The notes below the pieces were generated by a model. That model saw only the letters and a program-made list of their open reading frames with translations, had not been told where the DNA came from and did not search any database. From the NCBI GenBank assembly GCA_913062845.1, contig CAJXVZ010000001.1, forward strand, positions 62,001 through 126,000: a stretch of 64,000 nucleotides of DNA, read 5' to 3'. This DNA is from an uncultured Psychroflexus sp. (lineage in GTDB: Bacteria; Bacteroidota; Bacteroidia; Flavobacteriales; Flavobacteriaceae). Every line of letters starts with the position of its first letter. Position 1 is the first letter of the stretch. Position numbers and translations under genes: made by a program. Shown here one piece after another: positions 17,461 to 25,778 of this stretch.

Positions 17461-18429
17461 TTAAATATGAACCAAAAGAAATTCACCCTTATCGACTTTT
17501 AATTCAATATCTGAAATTACAGCGGGAAGCAGATAGGTTTCCTGGCTCTTAAAATCGTAGCTTTTACCATCACAAATAAGCTTTGCATCAGGCCCGGTAT
17601 TGATAAGAATATTAAAGCTGTCCTTCTCGGAAAAGTCCAGCGAACAATTTTTGTGTACAGGAAGATAATCCGTTTTAAAATGTGTGTTGTAGACCACCTC
17701 ATTAGGTATATTTTTATTTTGCTGATATTCCACTTTGGGTTCTTTTGAAGAAAAATCGATAGCATCGAGGGCTTCCTGCTGATGAAGTTCTCTGGAATTG
17801 CCCTGATCATCTACTCTGTCCCAATCGTATATCCTGTAAGTGATATCCGATGTCTGCTGAATTTCTGCTAGCATAACGCCTTCCCCAATAGCATGTATCA
17901 AACCCGGCGCAATAAAGTAAAAGTCACCTGGTTTTACATTAACATATTTTAGTGCTTCTTTTAAAGTATTATTTTCAACAAGCTTGATATAATCCTGCTT
18001 TGATATTTCCCCTTTAAAATCTGCAATTATAAACGCATCACCCTTAGCCTGCATGATGTACCACATTTCTGTTTTACCCATACATCCGTGTTTTGCCCTG
18101 GCGATGGTATCATCAGGATGCAGCTGTACTGATAAGCTCTCTTTAGCATCTATAAACTTTATAAGTAAAGGAAATTCCTCCCCAAACCTTTTATAATTTG
18201 TTACGCCCAACAAGTCCTCATTGTAAGTTTTTAAGATTTCAACGAGTGATTTGCCTTTCAGTGGACCGTTTGCAATTACAGACACACTACCATCAACACC
18301 ACTTAATTCCCATGACTCACCTATCTTATCGGTGGAAGAGACATTGTCAGATTTATAATTCAATGCATTGCCACCCCATATTCTCTCTTTGAGTATGGGT
18401 TTAAATTTTAAAGGATAAAGCTTAATCAT
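17461..18429 (-). CDS. manA: Type I mannose-6-phosphate isomerase
   Basis: Cupin metalloenzyme interconverting mannose-6-phosphate and fructose-6-phosphate, feeding GDP-mannose for surface glycans. The 322-residue length is that of the short Bacillus/Bacteroidota type. The N-terminus FKPILKERIWGG is diagnostic. The zinc site is visible as SVQLHPDD (Gln, His) and KTEMWY (Glu), with the last ligand His in GLIHAIGEG, and RIYDWDR follows in the second cupin half. It overlaps the upstream peroxiredoxin gene by 8 bp and is the last gene of idi-queD-bcp-manA. Confidence 0.93.
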   Translation of the reverse strand: MIKLYPLKFKPILKERIWGGNALNYKSDNVSSTDKIGESWELSGVDGSVSVIANGPLKGKSLVEILKTYNEDLLGVTNYKRFGEEFPLLIKFIDAKESLSVQLHPDDTIARAKHGCMGKTEMWYIMQAKGDAFIIADFKGEISKQDYIKLVENNTLKEALKYVNVKPGDFYFIAPGLIHAIGEGVMLAEIQQTSDITYRIYDWDRVDDQGNSRELHQQEALDAIDFSSKEPKVEYQQNKNIPNEVVYNTHFKTDYLPVHKNCSLDFSEKDSFNILINTGPDAKLICDGKSYDFKSQETYLLPAVISDIELKVDKGEFLLVHI

Positions 18430-18877
18430 TTTGAAGTTGCTTAAGGGTTTTTAATGCTTTTCTAATGTGAGGCTCTGCATTAAGGCTATTGAACCTTAAT
18501 ACCAACTTCCCATCAGCATCAAAAATAAAAGTTTCTCTACCGGATAACAAGCCCAATAGGTTTTTCTTTACGCCAAAAAGCTTTCTTAATTGACCATTTT
18601 TGTCTGAAAGCAATGTAAATGGAAGATTGTATTTTTTTGCAAATCTTTTATGTGAGCTTTCGTTATCTCCACTTATGCCAATAACTTCGGCACCTAATTC
18701 CTGAAAATCTTCGTATCTATCTCTAAAACTGCAAGCTTCTTTGGTGCAGCCAGGCGTAAAATCTTTTGGGTAAAAATAAATGACAAGTGGCTTTTTTCCT
18801 AGAAATTCAGAGATATCAAATTTATCTCCATTCTGATCTGTTGCCGTAAAAGGCTTCAGTTTATCATTTTCTTTCAT
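18422..18877 (-). CDS. bcp: Thiol peroxidase / peroxiredoxin, Bcp type
   Basis: Reduces hydrogen peroxide and alkyl hydroperoxides in the cytoplasm using thioredoxin. The 151-residue protein has the AhpC/TSA fold with PLVIYFYPKDFTPGCTKEA; the cysteine in PGCTKEAC is peroxidatic (about C45) and the second Cys five residues later (C50) is the usual Bcp resolving cysteine. GISGDNESSHKRFAKKYNLPF and the C-terminal RETFIFDADG strand complete the family pattern. It lies 1 bp after queD and overlaps manA, in an operon of otherwise unrelated housekeeping enzymes. Confidence 0.94.
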   Translation of the reverse strand: MKENDKLKPFTATDQNGDKFDISEFLGKKPLVIYFYPKDFTPGCTKEACSFRDRYEDFQELGAEVIGISGDNESSHKRFAKKYNLPFTLLSDKNGQLRKLFGVKKNLLGLLSGRETFIFDADGKLVLRFNSLNAEPHIRKALKTLKQLQND

Positions 18878-18878
18878 A

Positions 18879-19289
18879 TCAATCTCCGTTGTAGGTTACA
18901 AAATTTCTCGGGGTTTCGTATAATGTAACGCTTAGCTCAAGTTGCTGTTCCAAATGTTTTCTTAATTTATCCCAAATAACAACAACGATATTCTCTGCCG
19001 TAGGATTTAAAGTTTTAAATTCTTCTAACTGCAGGTTAAGGTTTTTATGATCAAAAGCATCTTCTACTTCAGATTTGATGAGATCTTTCAATACCTTCAT
19101 ATCAATAACATAGCCGGTTTCAGGATCAATTTCACCTGTAACTGAAACGACCAACTCGTAATTATGACCGTGAAAATGCGGATTATTGCATTTACCAAAA
19201 ACAGCATCGTTTTTGTCTTCATCCCAATCGGGTCTGTAAAGACGGTGAGCGGCATTAAAATGGGCTTTACGATGAACGGTTACTTTCAT
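18879..19289 (-). CDS. queD: 6-carboxytetrahydropterin synthase (QueD/PTPS family)
   Basis: Zinc enzyme of the PTPS/QueD family converting dihydroneopterin triphosphate to 6-carboxy-tetrahydropterin for queuosine, or acting in related pterin synthesis. In 136 residues it shows the three zinc histidines (FNAAHRL and FHGHNYEL), the catalytic cysteine in FGKCNNPHFHGH, and DHKNLN with the second catalytic histidine. PTAENIVVVIW and YETPRNF complete the fold. It lies between idi and bcp with gaps of 2 and 1 bp. Whether the product goes to queuosine or another pterin cannot be decided here. Confidence 0.9.
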   Translation of the reverse strand: MKVTVHRKAHFNAAHRLYRPDWDEDKNDAVFGKCNNPHFHGHNYELVVSVTGEIDPETGYVIDMKVLKDLIKSEVEDAFDHKNLNLQLEEFKTLNPTAENIVVVIWDKLRKHLEQQLELSVTLYETPRNFVTYNGD

Positions 19290-19291
19290 AT

Positions 19292-19831
19292 TCAGGCGGT
19301 TTTTGTGATGGCTTTTAAATATTTATCAAATATAATTTTAAACCAGGCTGTATATTTATCCGGATTTTCTGCAATATCTTTTTGAACATTTTCCAGACTT
19401 TCCCATTTCCAGCTTTCAACTTCCTCTGGATTAGGATTGGGTTCTTCGTTGTAATGACCAACAAGAATATGATCGTACTCATGCTCCGTCAATCCATTAT
19501 CGAATGGCGCCTTGTAAGTAAATGACATTTTTTCCTCCAGTGGGACAGAAAACCCCATTTCCTCCATTAAACGTCTTTGCCCGGCTTCAACGTTAGATTC
19601 TCCAACCTTTTGATGGCTACAACAGGTATTTGTCCACAATCCCGGTGTGTGGTACTTACTCAAAGCCCTTTGCTGAAGCATAAGTTCATTTCTGTCGTTG
19701 TAAATAAATACTGAGAAAGCCCTATGCAGAAGTCCTTTTTCGTGGGCTTCAATTTTTTCCATTTCACCTATAGGATTATCATTTTCATCTACCAAAATGA
19801 CATAATTTTTTTCTGCAGATTCCATAAACAA
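19292..19831 (-). CDS. idi: Isopentenyl-diphosphate delta-isomerase, type I
   Basis: Interconverts IPP and DMAPP, the first step from the isoprenoid pool toward quinones and carotenoids. The 179-residue NUDIX-fold protein has the active-site cysteine in TNTCCSH and the second catalytic residue Glu in EHEYDHILVG. A REMxEEMG-like NUDIX helix is also present (RRLMEEMGF). A second Met two codons downstream (19825) is an equally good start. It is the first gene of the operon leading to manA, and is relevant to the carotenoid cluster 18 kb away, which lacks its own idi. Confidence 0.94.
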   Translation of the reverse strand: MFMESAEKNYVILVDENDNPIGEMEKIEAHEKGLLHRAFSVFIYNDRNELMLQQRALSKYHTPGLWTNTCCSHQKVGESNVEAGQRRLMEEMGFSVPLEEKMSFTYKAPFDNGLTEHEYDHILVGHYNEEPNPNPEEVESWKWESLENVQKDIAENPDKYTAWFKIIFDKYLKAITKTA

Positions 19832-19928
19832 TTTTAGCTTTTGTAAATAAAATTAATTCTTTACAATTACAATTAAATAATAATGTAATTAGTAATACTT
19901 TAACCAGAATTAGGAGGATACGTCTATT

Positions 19929-20624
19929 TTAATTTGAAGTCTCTATAAGTTTTTTAAGCTTTTTGCCGTAAAAGGAGGTCTTCACTTTTTTGTCCAGTTT
20001 TTGGTAAACCGTGTCCAGATAGGGTTTGCTTATGTACTGCGATTGTTCAAGTATTACATACGGGGAAACCTCTTGATTTGTGTTTGCCAACGCAAAATTG
20101 ATGCTATAAAGCGATCGCCTGCGATTCATTTTGTTGTACACTTTATTTACACTGTCAAGTTTTACATTATCGTTACTCTTTCTGGCTTCTAATTCAGCTT
20201 TTATCAAATCCAGCTTTTGATCCGTAAAACGCCTCATTGTTTTATTATATTCATTAAACTGATTTTGATTTGGGTAATCTGCCTTCAGCTCAGCATACAT
20301 AAATTCGTCTAATGTCGAATTCACCTCTAGTTTTCCTTTATCGGCAAAAAAAGTAATGTAATTATCCTTTATTTCTACAGTATCTTTTTGAAGTTGAAGA
20401 TACATGATCTCAGGTTGAACTATTTTTTGCTCAAACCTAAAGTTATTTTCATTATACAGGCTTATGGAATCTATATTGACTATAGTTGAATCCTTCCATT
20501 TCTGAAGGTAAATCTTTCCTTTTTTTAATCCTTTAACCTTTCCCTCAATGACAAAATCCGGCTTTTCACTTTCGCAGGATAAGATGGATAGAAAAGCTAT
20601 TAGCCCTAAAATAAATTTTTTCAT
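19929..20624 (-). CDS. DUF4369 domain lipoprotein
   Basis: A 231-residue predicted lipoprotein with a signal peptide ending at a lipobox cysteine (SILSC, residue 17). The N-terminal half matches DUF4369: FVIEGKVKGLKKGKIYLQ, a repeated beta pattern, and FFADKGKLEVNS. In Bacteroidota this domain often precedes a thioredoxin domain, but here a helical Lys/Glu-rich C-terminal half follows and no CxxC is present. It starts 6 bp after the DUF819 gene stop and is probably cotranscribed. Function unknown; location likely the periplasmic face of a membrane. Confidence 0.8.
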   Translation of the reverse strand: MKKFILGLIAFLSILSCESEKPDFVIEGKVKGLKKGKIYLQKWKDSTIVNIDSISLYNENNFRFEQKIVQPEIMYLQLQKDTVEIKDNYITFFADKGKLEVNSTLDEFMYAELKADYPNQNQFNEYNKTMRRFTDQKLDLIKAELEARKSNDNVKLDSVNKVYNKMNRRRSLYSINFALANTNQEVSPYVILEQSQYISKPYLDTVYQKLDKKVKTSFYGKKLKKLIETSN

Positions 20625-20630
20625 AACGTG

Positions 20631-21941
20631 TTAATTTGAAGCTATTTGCATTAAGTAAGTACAAAATATAGCGGCGTAAGTCCCAACGACATAACCAAAA
20701 ACTGCTAAAAGCACGCCAACACTTGTTAAAGATGGATGGAAAGCAGAAGCAACAACAGGGGCTGATGCCGCACCGCCTACATTGGCCTGACTGCCCACAG
20801 CCATAAAGAAATATGGTGCTTTAATCAATTTTGCCACAATGATGAGCAGAAGCGCATGAATTCCCATCCAGATAAAACCAATGCCAATCAAGCCCGGGTT
20901 TTCGGTCACTGTGGTAAGGTCCATTTTCATACCAATGGTTGCGACCAGAATATAGATAAACACTGAACCTATCTTGCTGGCACCAACACCTTCATAACGC
21001 TTTAATTTGGTAAAAGATAAGATGATCCCAAAGAATGTGGCAATACTTATCAACCAGAAGAATGGACTGGAAAATGAACTCAAAGCAGATGATTTATCAG
21101 AAAAAACCCTGAAATTTGACGATAAATACTCAGAAATGCCGTCACCAAACCAATGCCCGAACATAACGCCCGTAAAACCTATAGCGAGTATCACCATAAA
21201 ATCAGTTAGTGTTGCTTTTCTCGAAACCTGGCTTTCGTAGGCCATTACTTTCGCTTTTAAATTGTCTATGGCCGAATTGTCTGCCTTTAACCATTTATCT
21301 ATCTTTTTTCTTTGACCAATACCAAATAAAAGGACGGCCATCCAGACGTTAGCCACAACAATATCTACCAAAACCATAGCGCCATATTTGTCCGGATTGT
21401 ATTTATAAATTTCCAGCATAGCAGCCTGATTGGCGCCACCACCAATCCAACTGCCCGCCAATGTGGAAAGACCTCTCCAGATGGCATCGGGTCCGACTCC
21501 TCCAACAGTTTCGGGTGATATGGCAGAGACGATCAAAACGGCTATAGGGCCGCCAATAACAATACCAGCTGTACCTGCAAAGAACATAAGCAAAGCCCGC
21601 CAACCAAGATTAAATATTGCTTTCAGGTCTATACTAAGTGTAAGCAGAACCAGTGAAGCAGGCAATAGGTATCTTGAAGCTACATAATAAAGTTGTGATT
21701 TAACTTCTTTGGTCGTTCCGTCCTCCTGCACAACTTCCCATTCTGTGGAAATGACACCAGTGGAATTCAAAACAGCAGGCAAAAAGTAACAAAGTAATAA
21801 GGCCGGAATGTATTTATAGAATGTTTTCCAGAATTTGCTCTCAAGTTGAGAGGTATAAAAAATTAACCCTAAGACCAACATTAAAAGGCCAAAGATAATA
21901 GCATCATTTTCAAAAAAAGAAGCAAATATTACAGCACCCAT
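20631..21941 (-). CDS. DUF819 family membrane protein (YjcL-like)
   Basis: A 436-residue integral membrane protein with about eleven helices, belonging to the DUF819 family. Landmarks are the duplicated glycine-rich broken-helix regions WRGLSTLAGSWIGGGANQAAM and FMAVGSQANVGGAASAPVVASAFHPSL, which give the two inverted halves expected of a secondary transporter. A charged loop (about 215-240) lies between them. The substrate is unknown. It precedes the DUF4369 lipoprotein by 6 bp. Confidence 0.86.
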   Translation of the reverse strand: MGAVIFASFFENDAIIFGLLMLVLGLIFYTSQLESKFWKTFYKYIPALLLCYFLPAVLNSTGVISTEWEVVQEDGTTKEVKSQLYYVASRYLLPASLVLLTLSIDLKAIFNLGWRALLMFFAGTAGIVIGGPIAVLIVSAISPETVGGVGPDAIWRGLSTLAGSWIGGGANQAAMLEIYKYNPDKYGAMVLVDIVVANVWMAVLLFGIGQRKKIDKWLKADNSAIDNLKAKVMAYESQVSRKATLTDFMVILAIGFTGVMFGHWFGDGISEYLSSNFRVFSDKSSALSSFSSPFFWLISIATFFGIILSFTKLKRYEGVGASKIGSVFIYILVATIGMKMDLTTVTENPGLIGIGFIWMGIHALLLIIVAKLIKAPYFFMAVGSQANVGGAASAPVVASAFHPSLTSVGVLLAVFGYVVGTYAAIFCTYLMQIASN

Positions 21942-21980
21942 AAAAATATTTTGGTTAAAAATAGAGATTATCTCAACATG

Positions 21981-22796
21981 CTAAAACTTTAGCCCGAATA
22001 TTTTTTGAAGGTGTTTAGCTACGCCATCATCTTTATTAGAATCTGTAATTTCTTGTGCTACCGCCTTTACCTCTGCCTTGGCATTTGCCACGGCTACACC
22101 CATACCAACATTCTGTAACATTTCAATATCGTTATAATTGTCACCGTAGGCAATAATATCCTGCATTGAATACTTTGGAAAAATATTTTTCAAAAGTACT
22201 TCTAAACCCGATAATTTTGAGATCTTTTTTGGTGCTATTTCTATATAAGTAGACTTGGAACGATAGAGATGTAGCTCATTTTCCAATGTTTTTGAAAGGC
22301 GTTCGAAATACTCATCAACTTTGAGCTCATCTCCCATACACATTATTTTATGCGGATTCTTATTTTCTGATTTCCAATTTTCAAAAACACTGTCATTTGA
22401 CCTGAATACCGGATTTACTCTGGTATTTCTAATCTCCCTTTGGGACCAAAAATCATCTATTGGTGCATACCACTGATCGCTGTGGAATAAGCTAAGATGT
22501 AAATTCAAATCTTTGTTTAAACTTAAGATGGACTCAAAAATATCAACATCAATTCCTGTGCTTGACAGCATTTGATCATTTTGCAATACTAAACCACCAT
22601 TGTATGCAACCAGTGGACTATCTGATATTCCACAATCTTTTTGAATGTATCGCATAGCCGATGGCATTCTTGATGAGATTAAAACCACATCAGACAGTTT
22701 TGAAACGGCCCTTAGTGTTTGAGCCGTATTTGGAGAAATATTTCTGTTCTTATCTAATAAAGTCCCGTCAATATCTAAAGCGACCAGTTTATACAT
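21981..22796 (-). CDS. Cof-type HAD-IIB family hydrolase
   Basis: Cytoplasmic phosphatase, 271 residues. HAD motif I is DIDGTLLDK (nucleophile Asp8 and Asp10), motif II is VLISSRMP, and motif III/IV is AYGDNYNDIEML with the metal-binding aspartates. The large C2B cap between motifs II and III marks the Cof group that acts on sugar phosphates or nucleotide/flavin phosphates. It starts where the alpha/beta hydrolase gene ends (1-bp overlap) and so extends the LemA-TPM operon. The substrate is not inferable. Confidence 0.9.
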   Translation of the reverse strand: MYKLVALDIDGTLLDKNRNISPNTAQTLRAVSKLSDVVLISSRMPSAMRYIQKDCGISDSPLVAYNGGLVLQNDQMLSSTGIDVDIFESILSLNKDLNLHLSLFHSDQWYAPIDDFWSQREIRNTRVNPVFRSNDSVFENWKSENKNPHKIMCMGDELKVDEYFERLSKTLENELHLYRSKSTYIEIAPKKISKLSGLEVLLKNIFPKYSMQDIIAYGDNYNDIEMLQNVGMGVAVANAKAEVKAVAQEITDSNKDDGVAKHLQKIFGLKF

Positions 22797-23740
22797 TATT
22801 TGAAATTTTCTAAATATTTTGAAAGTTCAGATTTTAAATCTTCAGAAAAAGGAAAATAGGGATTGGTGTAAGACTTCTGATTTTCTATCCCGACATCCTC
22901 AACAGTTTTTAACACATGATTCATATTTTGTACAACCACGGCCCTGGCATTTTCCATGTTTTCAGCCAGTTTTAGAGCGTCGTCAGCAGGAATTTGAATA
23001 TCAGTCGTCCCGCCAACAACCAATGTTGGAACTGTAATTTTTTTGGCCACCTCAATCGGATCATATTTCATCCATGATTGCATAAAGGGTTGGACATCTT
23101 CATAAAGAACTGTTTTAAGTAATGGATTGTAATCCTTAACGTATCCAACTGTTTTTATAGAATCTAATGCCATTTTAAGGTCATTTACCAGGAATGGCGC
23201 TTGAACGCTAAGCTGGTTTACCAGCATTTCTTCTAATGGCTTAGAGGATCCACAAAGTAAAATCAATCCATCAACCGCTGTTCTAAGACTGCCTAATTTT
23301 GCAACCAAAGCACCCTGACTGTGACCTGTAATGATAAACTTATCGAAGTTGTAAGTCTCTTTATTGAACAATTTAAAATAATTCACTACATCGGCAGCAT
23401 CTTTGACAAAGTCTTCAAAACGTAATCGGGACTGATCGAGTTGCTGATTTCTCATCAACTTAAAAATACGCTTATCATATCTAAAGCTGGCAAAACCTTC
23501 ATCTGCAAAAAACCGGGCCAGTTGTTTCAGGCTGTTGTTCTTTCCGATTGTAGAATTTCCATCTCTGTTGGTAGGACCTGAACCTGCAATGATTATGATG
23601 AGGGTATTGGATTTTCTTTCATCAGGTTCCAGCAATGTACCATCTATAAAGTCATTGATTTCAATATTTGTTGAAATATGGTTCTGGGCTACTAAAAACC
23701 CCGTAAATAATAGAAAAAAGTATGCAAATATTTTTTTCAC
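22796..23740 (-). CDS. Secreted alpha/beta hydrolase
   Basis: A 314-residue serine hydrolase with an N-terminal signal peptide (KKIFAYFFLLFTGFLVAQ). I set the start at the GTG at 23740. The open frame continues to an ATG at 23857, but the extra 39 residues are a Val/Ala-rich antisense reading of the Gly-rich tail of the preceding gene, while the GTG directly precedes the signal peptide, 10 bp after that gene's stop. The fold shows IIAGSGPTNRDGN (oxyanion loop), GHSQGALVA (nucleophile Ser), GTTDIQIP (acid Asp) and NMNHVLK (His). This complete triad is typical of the YqiA/dienelactone-like hydrolases often called S9/AB hydrolase-1. Substrate unknown. Confidence 0.85.
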   Translation of the reverse strand: MKKIFAYFFLLFTGFLVAQNHISTNIEINDFIDGTLLEPDERKSNTLIIIIAGSGPTNRDGNSTIGKNNSLKQLARFFADEGFASFRYDKRIFKLMRNQQLDQSRLRFEDFVKDAADVVNYFKLFNKETYNFDKFIITGHSQGALVAKLGSLRTAVDGLILLCGSSKPLEEMLVNQLSVQAPFLVNDLKMALDSIKTVGYVKDYNPLLKTVLYEDVQPFMQSWMKYDPIEVAKKITVPTLVVGGTTDIQIPADDALKLAENMENARAVVVQNMNHVLKTVEDVGIENQKSYTNPYFPFSEDLKSELSKYLENFK

Positions 23741-23750
23741 AATTAAGAAT

Positions 23751-24548
23751 TTACCAACCTCCAACAGCACCTCCACCACCGAAGCCACCGCCGCCGAAGC
23801 CACCGCTAAAGCCGCCTCCACCGCCAAAGCCTCCTGAACTTCCACCAAAACTACCACCGCTGCTATGTCTTCCGCCTAAACTGCTTAGCACAAGTATATC
23901 AAAGAGATCGGGGCTACTTCGCCGACCGCCACTACCTCTTCCTCCACCACGTCTGCTTCTTGCAATAGCAATGATTATGAATATGACGATGATAATAAAT
24001 GGGATTAACTTTTTGAAGTCAAATTTTGAAGATTTATTACGCAATGCATCCGGATCAAAATTACCGGCCAAAAGATCTATAATGGCCGTTGTAGCTTTAT
24101 CAAATCCTGCATAAAAGTTACCGCGCTTGAATTCGGGTTGCATGATTTGGTCAATGATAGTTTTTGAATTGTAATCCGTAAGATACTCTTCAAGACCATA
24201 GCCATTTTGAATGGTTATCTTTCTGTCATTCTTGCTTACAAGAATAAAAGCGCCATTATCTTTACCTTTTTGCCCGATTCCCCATTTTTGAGCCCATTCC
24301 GTCGCATAGGTCGCGATATACTCTCCGTTGAGTGATGCGACTGTAGCAATTACTATCTGAGTTGATGTCGTGTCTGCATAGGTTTCCAGTTTTTGCCTGA
24401 GCGCTTTTTCTTCCGAAGAACTCAACATATCTGCATAATCATACACGGCCTTTTCGACATCCGGCACAGGTGGAATATCTTTTTGTGCCAACCCAAAAAA
24501 AGAGACCAGGAAAATACCTAAAGTAAATAATTTTCTCAATCCTGTCAT
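23751..24548 (-). CDS. TPM domain protein with glycine-rich tail (YgcG-like)
   Basis: Membrane-anchored protein of 265 residues. The chosen ATG at 24548 follows the upstream TPM gene's stop by one base and opens directly with a signal peptide (LFTLGIFLVSFFGLAQ); earlier Met codons would place 17 extra polar residues before it. The TPM (TLP18.3/Psb32/MOLO-1) domain spans about 30-165 with VYDYADMLS, GIGQKGKDNGAFILVS and NGYGLEEYLTD. Next come a membrane helix (about 180-197), an arginine-rich joint and a tail of GGxxGG repeats. It forms the classic LemA-TPM-TPM module. A role in membrane-protein or envelope homeostasis is suggested by the family, not shown. Confidence 0.88.
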   Translation of the reverse strand: MTGLRKLFTLGIFLVSFFGLAQKDIPPVPDVEKAVYDYADMLSSSEEKALRQKLETYADTTSTQIVIATVASLNGEYIATYATEWAQKWGIGQKGKDNGAFILVSKNDRKITIQNGYGLEEYLTDYNSKTIIDQIMQPEFKRGNFYAGFDKATTAIIDLLAGNFDPDALRNKSSKFDFKKLIPFIIIVIFIIIAIARSRRGGGRGSGGRRSSPDLFDILVLSSLGGRHSSGGSFGGSSGGFGGGGGFSGGFGGGGFGGGGAVGGW

Positions 24549-24549
24549 A

Positions 24550-24990
24550 CTATCCTTTTGAAATTTCGTTTGAGAGTTCATTTGTATCTCCTTTTTCATA
24601 TGGAAAGTATTTTTTCAGCTTTTGACTTATTTCATTAACGCCTTCAATCAGACCCTGCCTGTAATCATCATCCTTAAAGTGTTTAACCATCAGTTTTATG
24701 GTATCTTTCCAATAGCTTTCTCCAACAATATCATTTATACCCTTATCTCCACAAACTACTACTTTATGGTCATCCAATGCGAGATAAATGAGGATACCAT
24801 TGGCTAATTCGGTTTTGTGCATCTCAAGCATTTCAAAAACTGACAAAGCTCTTTGATAAGGGTCATCAACGGGACACTTCATTTCTATGTGCAGTCTTAT
24901 TTCACCTGAGGTCTGCTTTTCACCTTTTTTAATGGCATCAACTATTGCTTCTTCGTCCTTTTTTGTTATATAATCTGATATAGAACCCAT
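24550..24990 (-). CDS. TPM domain protein without signal peptide
   Basis: A 146-residue, apparently cytoplasmic or peripheral TPM-domain protein: EAIVDAIKKGEKQTSGEIRLHIE, then LANGILIYLALDDHKVVVCGDKGI and a helical C-terminus. It sits between lemA (4-bp gap) and the anchored TPM protein (stop and next start one base apart), so the three are made together. The two TPM copies differ in that only the downstream one has a signal peptide and Gly-rich tail. Molecular function unknown. Confidence 0.87.
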   Translation of the reverse strand: MGSISDYITKKDEEAIVDAIKKGEKQTSGEIRLHIEMKCPVDDPYQRALSVFEMLEMHKTELANGILIYLALDDHKVVVCGDKGINDIVGESYWKDTIKLMVKHFKDDDYRQGLIEGVNEISQKLKKYFPYEKGDTNELSNEISKG

Positions 24991-24994
24991 AAGC

Positions 24995-25603
24995 TTAATT
25001 AAAGTTAAAATCTACATCGGGAGCATTTTCAGCGCCTGCTTCAGCTTCGTATCTTGTCATGGGATCAAATCCAAACATGCCTGCAAAAAGTTTATTAGGA
25101 AATTTTCTAATTAGGATATTATAGTTTCCCACAGCTTCATTGTATCGGTTTCTGGCAACATTTATTCTGTTTTCAGTCCCTTCCAGCTGAGCCTGCAAAT
25201 TCAAGAAGTTTTGATTGGCTTTAAGGTCAGGGTACCTTTCTACACTCACCAATAGTCTGGATAAGGCCGAAGACAATCCACTCTGCGCTTCGCCGAAAGC
25301 TGCAATTTTTTCAGGACTTAAATTACCGGCGTCTACATTTACGGAGGTCGCTTTTGCCCGGGCCTCAATAACTTCTGTAAGTGTTTTTCTTTCAAAATCT
25401 GCAGCACCCTGTACCGTTTTTACAAGGTTTCCGATCAGATCATTTCGGCGTTGGTAAGAGCTTTCAACATTACTCCATGCTGTTTTGGCATTTTCCTGAA
25501 GTGTGACAGCTTCATTGTTAAATCCTGCGGTCATACTGTAGAAAATAAAGCCTATTAGAACAATAGCTCCTGCTATGATTCCGCGTTTGAGATTTTTAGA
25601 CAT
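24995..25603 (-). CDS. lemA: LemA family protein
   Basis: A 202-residue protein with one N-terminal membrane helix (about 8-26) and a long helical bundle facing outward. Family landmarks are NEAVTLQENAKTAWSNVESSYQRRNDLIGNLV, a YPDLKANQNFLNLQAQLEGTENRI block and FPNKLFAGMFGF near the C-terminus. LemA is widespread and usually paired with TPM genes, as here. Its job is not established, although envelope integrity is often suggested. First gene of the operon, with a TATCTTTG box 22 bp upstream. Confidence 0.95.
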   Translation of the reverse strand: MSKNLKRGIIAGAIVLIGFIFYSMTAGFNNEAVTLQENAKTAWSNVESSYQRRNDLIGNLVKTVQGAADFERKTLTEVIEARAKATSVNVDAGNLSPEKIAAFGEAQSGLSSALSRLLVSVERYPDLKANQNFLNLQAQLEGTENRINVARNRYNEAVGNYNILIRKFPNKLFAGMFGFDPMTRYEAEAGAENAPDVDFNFN

Positions 25604-25624
25604 TTTTTAAATATTTAATTGTTA

Positions 25625-25632
25625 CAAAGATA
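25625..25632 (-). promoter_or_regulatory. -7 box for the lemA operon
   Basis: TATCTTTG on the minus strand, matching TAnnTTTG, 21 bases upstream of the lemA ATG. A -33 TTG is not evident. Confidence 0.35.
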
Positions 25633-25745
25633 TTTTTATTCATCAGTTTGTTAGTCTTATTTCTATAAATATGTTACAAATTCAACATACTAAATATAAC
25701 ACAAAATCAAAGCTGTTATTATAAGATTCTCTTTTAAAAAACTTT

Positions 25746-25753
25746 TACTTTTG
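25746..25753 (+). promoter_or_regulatory. -7 box for the S1/P1 nuclease gene
   Basis: TACTTTTG, an exact match to TAnnTTTG, followed by GC and 25 bases before the ATG at 25779. No TTG at -33. Confidence 0.4.
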
Positions 25754-25778
25754 CATTGAAATTTCAATTTTTCCGGAC

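Noticed and set aside
23741..23857. N-terminal extension of the alpha/beta hydrolase to an ATG at 23857
   Set aside because: The added residues are Val/Ala/Glu repeats from another frame of the same Gly-rich tail and would bury the signal peptide; GTG at 23740 fits better.
23722..24114. Proline-rich 130-codon open frame on the plus strand
   Set aside because: It is the complement of the Gly-rich GGxxGG tail of the TPM protein; Gly codons read antisense give Pro.
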